From: a miscellaneous Crenarchaeota group-1 archaeon SG8-32-3
Lineage (GTDB): Archaea; Thermoproteota; Bathyarchaeia; Bathyarchaeales; Bathycorpusculaceae
Assembly: GCA_001273335.1 (NCBI GenBank)
Contig: LFWV01000008.1
Coordinates: forward strand, 1-18,175
DNA: 18,175 bases
Direction of reading: 5' to 3'
In this document: positions 15,401-18,175 of the stretch, piece by piece
Numbering within the stretch: the stretch's first letter is position 1
Layout: every line of letters starts with the position of its first letter
Made by a program: the position numbers and the translations under genes
The notes under the pieces: generated by a model
Databases searched by the model: none
Seen by the model: only the letters and a program-made list of their open reading frames with translations
What the model was told of the DNA's origin: nothing

Positions 15401-17188
15401 TCACTTTTTCCGCAGACGCGTATAATAATACTCACCAATCTCTTTCTGGAGAGTATCCATCTTTGAGTCCTCCTTGTTAACTCTGGGGCGTTTGGTGACT
15501 GAGTCTCTGCGGAAAGTAACATTCATCTCTTTTAGGAAGATGTTCATGCCTTCTCTCAATGTTATAGGCGGATTTGCGGTACCGTTAACGCCAGGATCTC
15601 CACCAAAAACCATGAGCCTGTCAGCTATGAAGTCTTGAGTTACCACGTCATGCTCAACCACGAAAGCGGGCACACGTCTGTTTTCAATAACTCTTCGAAT
15701 AGTTCGTGCCATGTTCAACCTCTCCTCCACATCCAAGTAGGCGCTAGGTTCGTCCAGCAAAAGCAAATCAGCTTTCCGGGATAGACAAGCGACGATGGCG
15801 ACTTTCTGTAATTCTCCACCGCTGAGCTCCATTACATTCCTGTCTAAAATCATGTTAAGCCTTAAGGGTCTAAGAATTTCGGTTTTGTACCAGCTTGACG
15901 TGAAAGTTTCTTCGGCGATGCTCATGAGGAGCTCTTGGGCGGTTCCCTCGTACTCTGGCGCAATATACTGCGGCTTGTAGCTGACCTTTAACTCGCCAAA
16001 CTTCTGCTTTTCGTCTGATTCTTCAAGCCCAGCCAAAATCTTCACGAAAGTGGTTTTCCCAATCCCGTTAGGGCCTAGAATCCCGATGATTTCGCCCCGC
16101 TTGATTTCACCCGGTTCCACAACAAGCTTAAAGCCTTCAAACGTCTTCTCGAGCCATTTCCAAGTAAGCATTGTTTCGCCAGCACTTGTGCTTAAGGTCG
16201 GGGGTTTCTCGTGGAAAATAATGGCTTCTCTGCGGAACCTAATGTTCTCGTCGGGTATGTATCCCTGCAAGTAAATGTTTATACCTGTTCTCACGCCGTG
16301 CACGTGCGAAACCACTCCGTAGACACCTGCATCTCCGTAGAAAATGCAGATTTGATCCGACAAGTAATCGATGATGGCTAAGTCGTGTTCGGCCACGATT
16401 ATGGTTTTCTGTTCTTCTTTGAGGCTTCTTATGGCTTTGGCAACCTGCAGACGTTGTTTCACGTCAAGGTAGCTGGAAGGCTCGTCGAAAAGGTACACGT
16501 CCGCCTCTCGATTCAGTGTAGCTGCCATAGCCGCACGTTGGAGTTCTCCTCCGCTGAGCACCTCTAAAGGCCGATCCCAAATCTTCCGAAGCTCAAGGGT
16601 CTCCGCCAGCTTGTCCAAACGGTTTCTCTCGTTAACTTTCTCTAGAAGGTCGTTGACTTTGCCTGAAACTGCCTTCGGAATCTTGTCAACGTACTGCGGT
16701 TTATAAGCAACCTTAAGCTTGCCTTCGCTTACCTTCTGGAAATAGTCTTGAAGTGTTGATCCTCTATAAAACTGAATTATCTCGCTCCACTCAGGCGGCT
16801 CCTCGAACTTTCCTAAGTTCGGTTTGTACTCGCCCGATAAAATCTTCAGGGTGGTGGTTTTGCCTATTCCGTTTTGACCCAGCAAACCCATAACCGTGCC
16901 TGGCGATGGCGTGGGCAACCTGAAAAGTTTGAATGCATTAGATCCGAAACGGTGACTGCAATCCTTATCCAATTCGTCAGGCAAATTAACTATGCCGATA
17001 GCTTGGAAGGGGCATTTTTTTACGCATATGCCGCATCCGCTGCAAAGCAATTCAGAGATTACGGCTTTGTTTCCTTCTATCTTTATGGCTTCCACTCTGC
17101 TACGCACCATAGGACAGAAATTGACACATGACCTATCGCACTTCTTCACTTTACACCTGTCAACGTCCACTACAGCAACTCGTGTCAT
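15401..17188 (-). CDS. ABCE1 ribosome-recycling ATPase (RNase L inhibitor homologue)
   Basis: A 595-residue ABCE1/RLI protein that splits ribosomes after termination together with aRF1 or aPelota. The N-terminal domain binds two [4Fe-4S] clusters through eight Cys (12, 17, 21, 25, 49, 52, 55, 59; the second half reads CSGCGICVKKC). Two ABC domains follow, each with a Walker A (GQNGIGKTT at 104-112; GPNGIGKTT near 370), a signature LSGGELQ and a Walker B (VYLFDEPSSYLD; LLLLDEPSAYLD). The length matches the family (about 590-600). It starts at ATG 17188. A TATA-like element (TTTATAA, 17227-17221) gives a leader of about 12 bases. It is separated by 126 bases from an acidic microprotein on the same strand. 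Confidence 0.97.
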   Translation of the reverse strand: MTRVAVVDVDRCKVKKCDRSCVNFCPMVRSRVEAIKIEGNKAVISELLCSGCGICVKKCPFQAIGIVNLPDELDKDCSHRFGSNAFKLFRLPTPSPGTVMGLLGQNGIGKTTTLKILSGEYKPNLGKFEEPPEWSEIIQFYRGSTLQDYFQKVSEGKLKVAYKPQYVDKIPKAVSGKVNDLLEKVNERNRLDKLAETLELRKIWDRPLEVLSGGELQRAAMAATLNREADVYLFDEPSSYLDVKQRLQVAKAIRSLKEEQKTIIVAEHDLAIIDYLSDQICIFYGDAGVYGVVSHVHGVRTGINIYLQGYIPDENIRFRREAIIFHEKPPTLSTSAGETMLTWKWLEKTFEGFKLVVEPGEIKRGEIIGILGPNGIGKTTFVKILAGLEESDEKQKFGELKVSYKPQYIAPEYEGTAQELLMSIAEETFTSSWYKTEILRPLRLNMILDRNVMELSGGELQKVAIVACLSRKADLLLLDEPSAYLDVEERLNMARTIRRVIENRRVPAFVVEHDVVTQDFIADRLMVFGGDPGVNGTANPPITLREGMNIFLKEMNVTFRRDSVTKRPRVNKEDSKMDTLQKEIGEYYYTRLRKK

Positions 17189-17220
17189 AGCAAGCTCGAA
17201 ATATCAAGTCAACTGGTAAG

Positions 17221-17227
17221 TTATAAA
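17221..17227 (-). promoter_or_regulatory. TATA-like box for ABCE1
   Basis: TTTATAA on the minus strand lies 33 bases upstream of ATG 17188, within an AT-rich block that also contains a second TATA-like run near 17262-17276. It indicates ABCE1 has its own promoter and does not depend only on the upstream microprotein transcript. Confidence 0.4.
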
Positions 17228-17314
17228 CATGGACCCAAAAAACCAAGTAAAAATAACAGCATAAATAAGTTATATAGAAAAGAAAAATGTAAAATGGTCA
17301 ATTTTTTATGATGC

Positions 17315-17380
17315 CTACCATTCCTCTTCTTCCCATTCTTCGTCTTCGCCTTCTTCCCATTCGTCTTCCTCAAACACCAT
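17315..17380 (-). CDS. Acidic, tryptophan-rich microprotein, 21 residues
   Basis: ATG 17380 opens a 21-codon frame ending at TAG (17317-17315). It has a near-perfect Shine-Dalgarno GGAGGTGA five bases ahead, the strongest in the window. The product has no basic residue. It contains fourteen Glu/Asp and three Trp (positions 8, 16, 21), with an eight-residue module beginning EWEE repeated once. A 13-base direct repeat (CTTCTTCCCATTC at 17326-17338 and 17350-17362 on the plus strand) lies inside it, so the module probably arose by tandem duplication. A TATA-like TTTAAA near 17432-17437 gives a leader of about 30-50 bases. It has no known function; the ABCE1 gene follows 126 bases later. It could be a leader peptide or a true protein. 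Confidence 0.55.
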   Translation of the reverse strand: MVFEEDEWEEGEDEEWEEEEW

Positions 17381-17605
17381 CCTATTCACCTCCGCCTGAA
17401 ATTATCTGTACCTTAGCGTAGTCTGCAACGCTTTAAACATTTTTATTCGTCAATTGCCGTAGTTACACACAAAAACTAACCAAAAAACAAGTGCTTTTCA
17501 CCCTTTTTTCTCCCTCAAAATTCTGAAAAACGCATACCATTTCCAAGCATCTGCAACCTCGGTAAATAATCAAAATGGATAAATCAGCGTCTGCGAGATT
17601 ATAGC

Positions 17606-17675
17606 GCGGGATGATGTGAGGCGACGGCTTCGAGCGCTAAGCTGTGAGAAAAGCCATAAACCTACACTGACCCAT
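17606..17675 (+). ncRNA. Candidate box C/D guide sRNA
   Basis: ATGATGT (17611-17617) matches box C (RUGAUGA) at six of seven bases. CTGA (17667-17670) matches box D. GGG (17608-17610) just before C and CCC (17671-17673) just after D can form the short terminal stem. An inner C'-like GTGAGAA (17644-17650) and a D'-like CTAA (17637-17640) are weaker. Length (about 65) is at the archaeal upper range and the guide spacers (about 17-19) are longer than the usual 12, which lowers confidence. A TATA-like GGATAAAT (about 17577-17584) sits about 25 bases upstream. It may instead be leader sequence of the next gene. Confidence 0.3.
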
Positions 17676-17689
17676 AAAGCAAACCGTTA

Positions 17690-18175
17690 GTGAAGCTGGA
17701 AACCGTGCTTGAAGACTTCAACATTTTAGCCACAACTTCGCGTGGAAACGAGCGTCAGATGCGTTCTGAACTGATCTATCTGCTTACGGATGAAGTGGGT
17801 GACCCCGCGCCACTGGTTGGCAAGACAGGGATCAGAGGCTTAGTGGTGGCGAAGACCTGCTTAGACCCCTGCGACGTAGTAGAAAAGTTCCGCACTATTC
17901 TGCAGAAGCACCCCTACAAGTTACGCTACGCCCTCCGAATAATCCCCCTCGAAAAAGTTGTGCCCACCACCCTAGACGAAATAAAATGTGCAGCCTCAGA
18001 ACTTGCTTCAAAAATTCAAGAGAACGAAACCTTTCGGGTCACAGTTGAAAAACGCTTCACAAACTTCCACTCACGAGACTTCATAGAAGCAACCGTAACA
18101 GGTATAGAAGCGGCGGGTATAGAAAGAAAAGTCGATCTAGAAAACCCTGACAAAATCATGATAGTCGAAGTTCTC
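17690..18175 (+). CDS. THUMP-domain protein, Tan1-like (3' truncated by the window)
   Basis: From GTG 17690 an open frame of 162 codons runs to the end of the window without a stop. An in-frame TAA at 17675-17677 bounds the start. The N-terminal part (EDFNILATTSRGNERQMRSE and LVVAKTCLDPCDVVEKF) and the C-terminal THUMP fold (ALRIIPLEKVVPTTLDEI, FRVTVEKRF, VDLENPDKIMIVEV) match archaeal Tan1/THUMP proteins. These bind the tRNA acceptor end; eukaryotic Tan1 assists C12 acetylation in tRNA Ser and Leu. The ribosome binding site is weak. Other THUMP proteins (e.g. ThiI, methyltransferases) would carry an extra domain downstream, which cannot be seen here, so Tan1 is the best but not the only reading. 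Confidence 0.8.
   Translation, partial: MKLETVLEDFNILATTSRGNERQMRSELIYLLTDEVGDPAPLVGKTGIRGLVVAKTCLDPCDVVEKFRTILQKHPYKLRYALRIIPLEKVVPTTLDEIKCAASELASKIQENETFRVTVEKRFTNFHSRDFIEATVTGIEAAGIERKVDLENPDKIMIVEVL

Noticed and set aside
1..18175. CRISPR arrays, insertion sequences, integrase attachment sites
   Set aside because: No regularly spaced repeats, transposase-like frames or tRNA-linked direct repeats were seen by eye.

Overview
The window is archaeal. It carries DNA topoisomerase VI subunits A and B, translation factor aIF5B, the ribosome-recycling ATPase ABCE1, a 20S proteasome beta-type subunit, an AMMECR1-family protein, a MoaD/SAMP-like ubiquitin fold protein and a THUMP-domain (Tan1-like) protein. 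TATA-like boxes about 25 bases ahead of expected transcript starts, and short leaders with GGTG/GAGG-type ribosome binding sites, fit this. The gene mix and moderate GC suggest a TACK-group archaeon, perhaps of the Bathyarchaeia. That placement is inference from gene content.

Positions 1-2956 (+ strand) hold the end of a branched-chain amino-acid/amide ABC uptake operon: the C-terminal part of a substrate-binding protein, permeases LivH and LivM, and a PaaI-type hotdog thioesterase that overlaps livM. The ATPases LivG/LivF are not here and may lie upstream. Positions 3201-4827 hold a previously unlisted 48-residue zinc-ribbon gene (- strand), a divergently transcribed proteasome beta subunit whose expected catalytic Thr1 is Ala, and an AMMECR1 protein. 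Positions 4839-6501 hold a MurG-like glycosyltransferase (-) and a MoaD-like protein ending in Gly-Gly-Gly (+).

Positions 6563-9774 (- strand) hold two proteins of unknown function, one of them nuclease-like plus winged helix, and aIF5B. Positions 9903-10230 hold a clearly broken gene: a zinc ribbon plus a DUF4342-like domain, with an in-frame stop and a one-base frameshift. It converges on a two-helix membrane microprotein. Positions 10580-12436 hold a large winged-helix protein of unknown function (-), divergent from a 64-residue four-cysteine protein (+); a 15-base palindrome lies just ahead of the large gene.

Positions 12567-17380 (- strand) are an information-processing block: a 21-residue acidic, tryptophan-rich microprotein with a near-perfect Shine-Dalgarno, ABCE1, topoisomerase VI B (with a zinc-finger-like insertion) and topoisomerase VI A, which overlaps it by 20 bases. 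The right end holds a candidate box C/D guide RNA and the start of a THUMP-domain protein that runs off the window.

No tRNA, rRNA, CRISPR array, insertion sequence or prophage was recognised. The most notable points are the Thr1-less proteasome subunit, the decayed zinc-ribbon/DUF4342 gene, the acidic microprotein, the four-cysteine and zinc-ribbon small genes, and the nuclease-like/winged-helix orphan.
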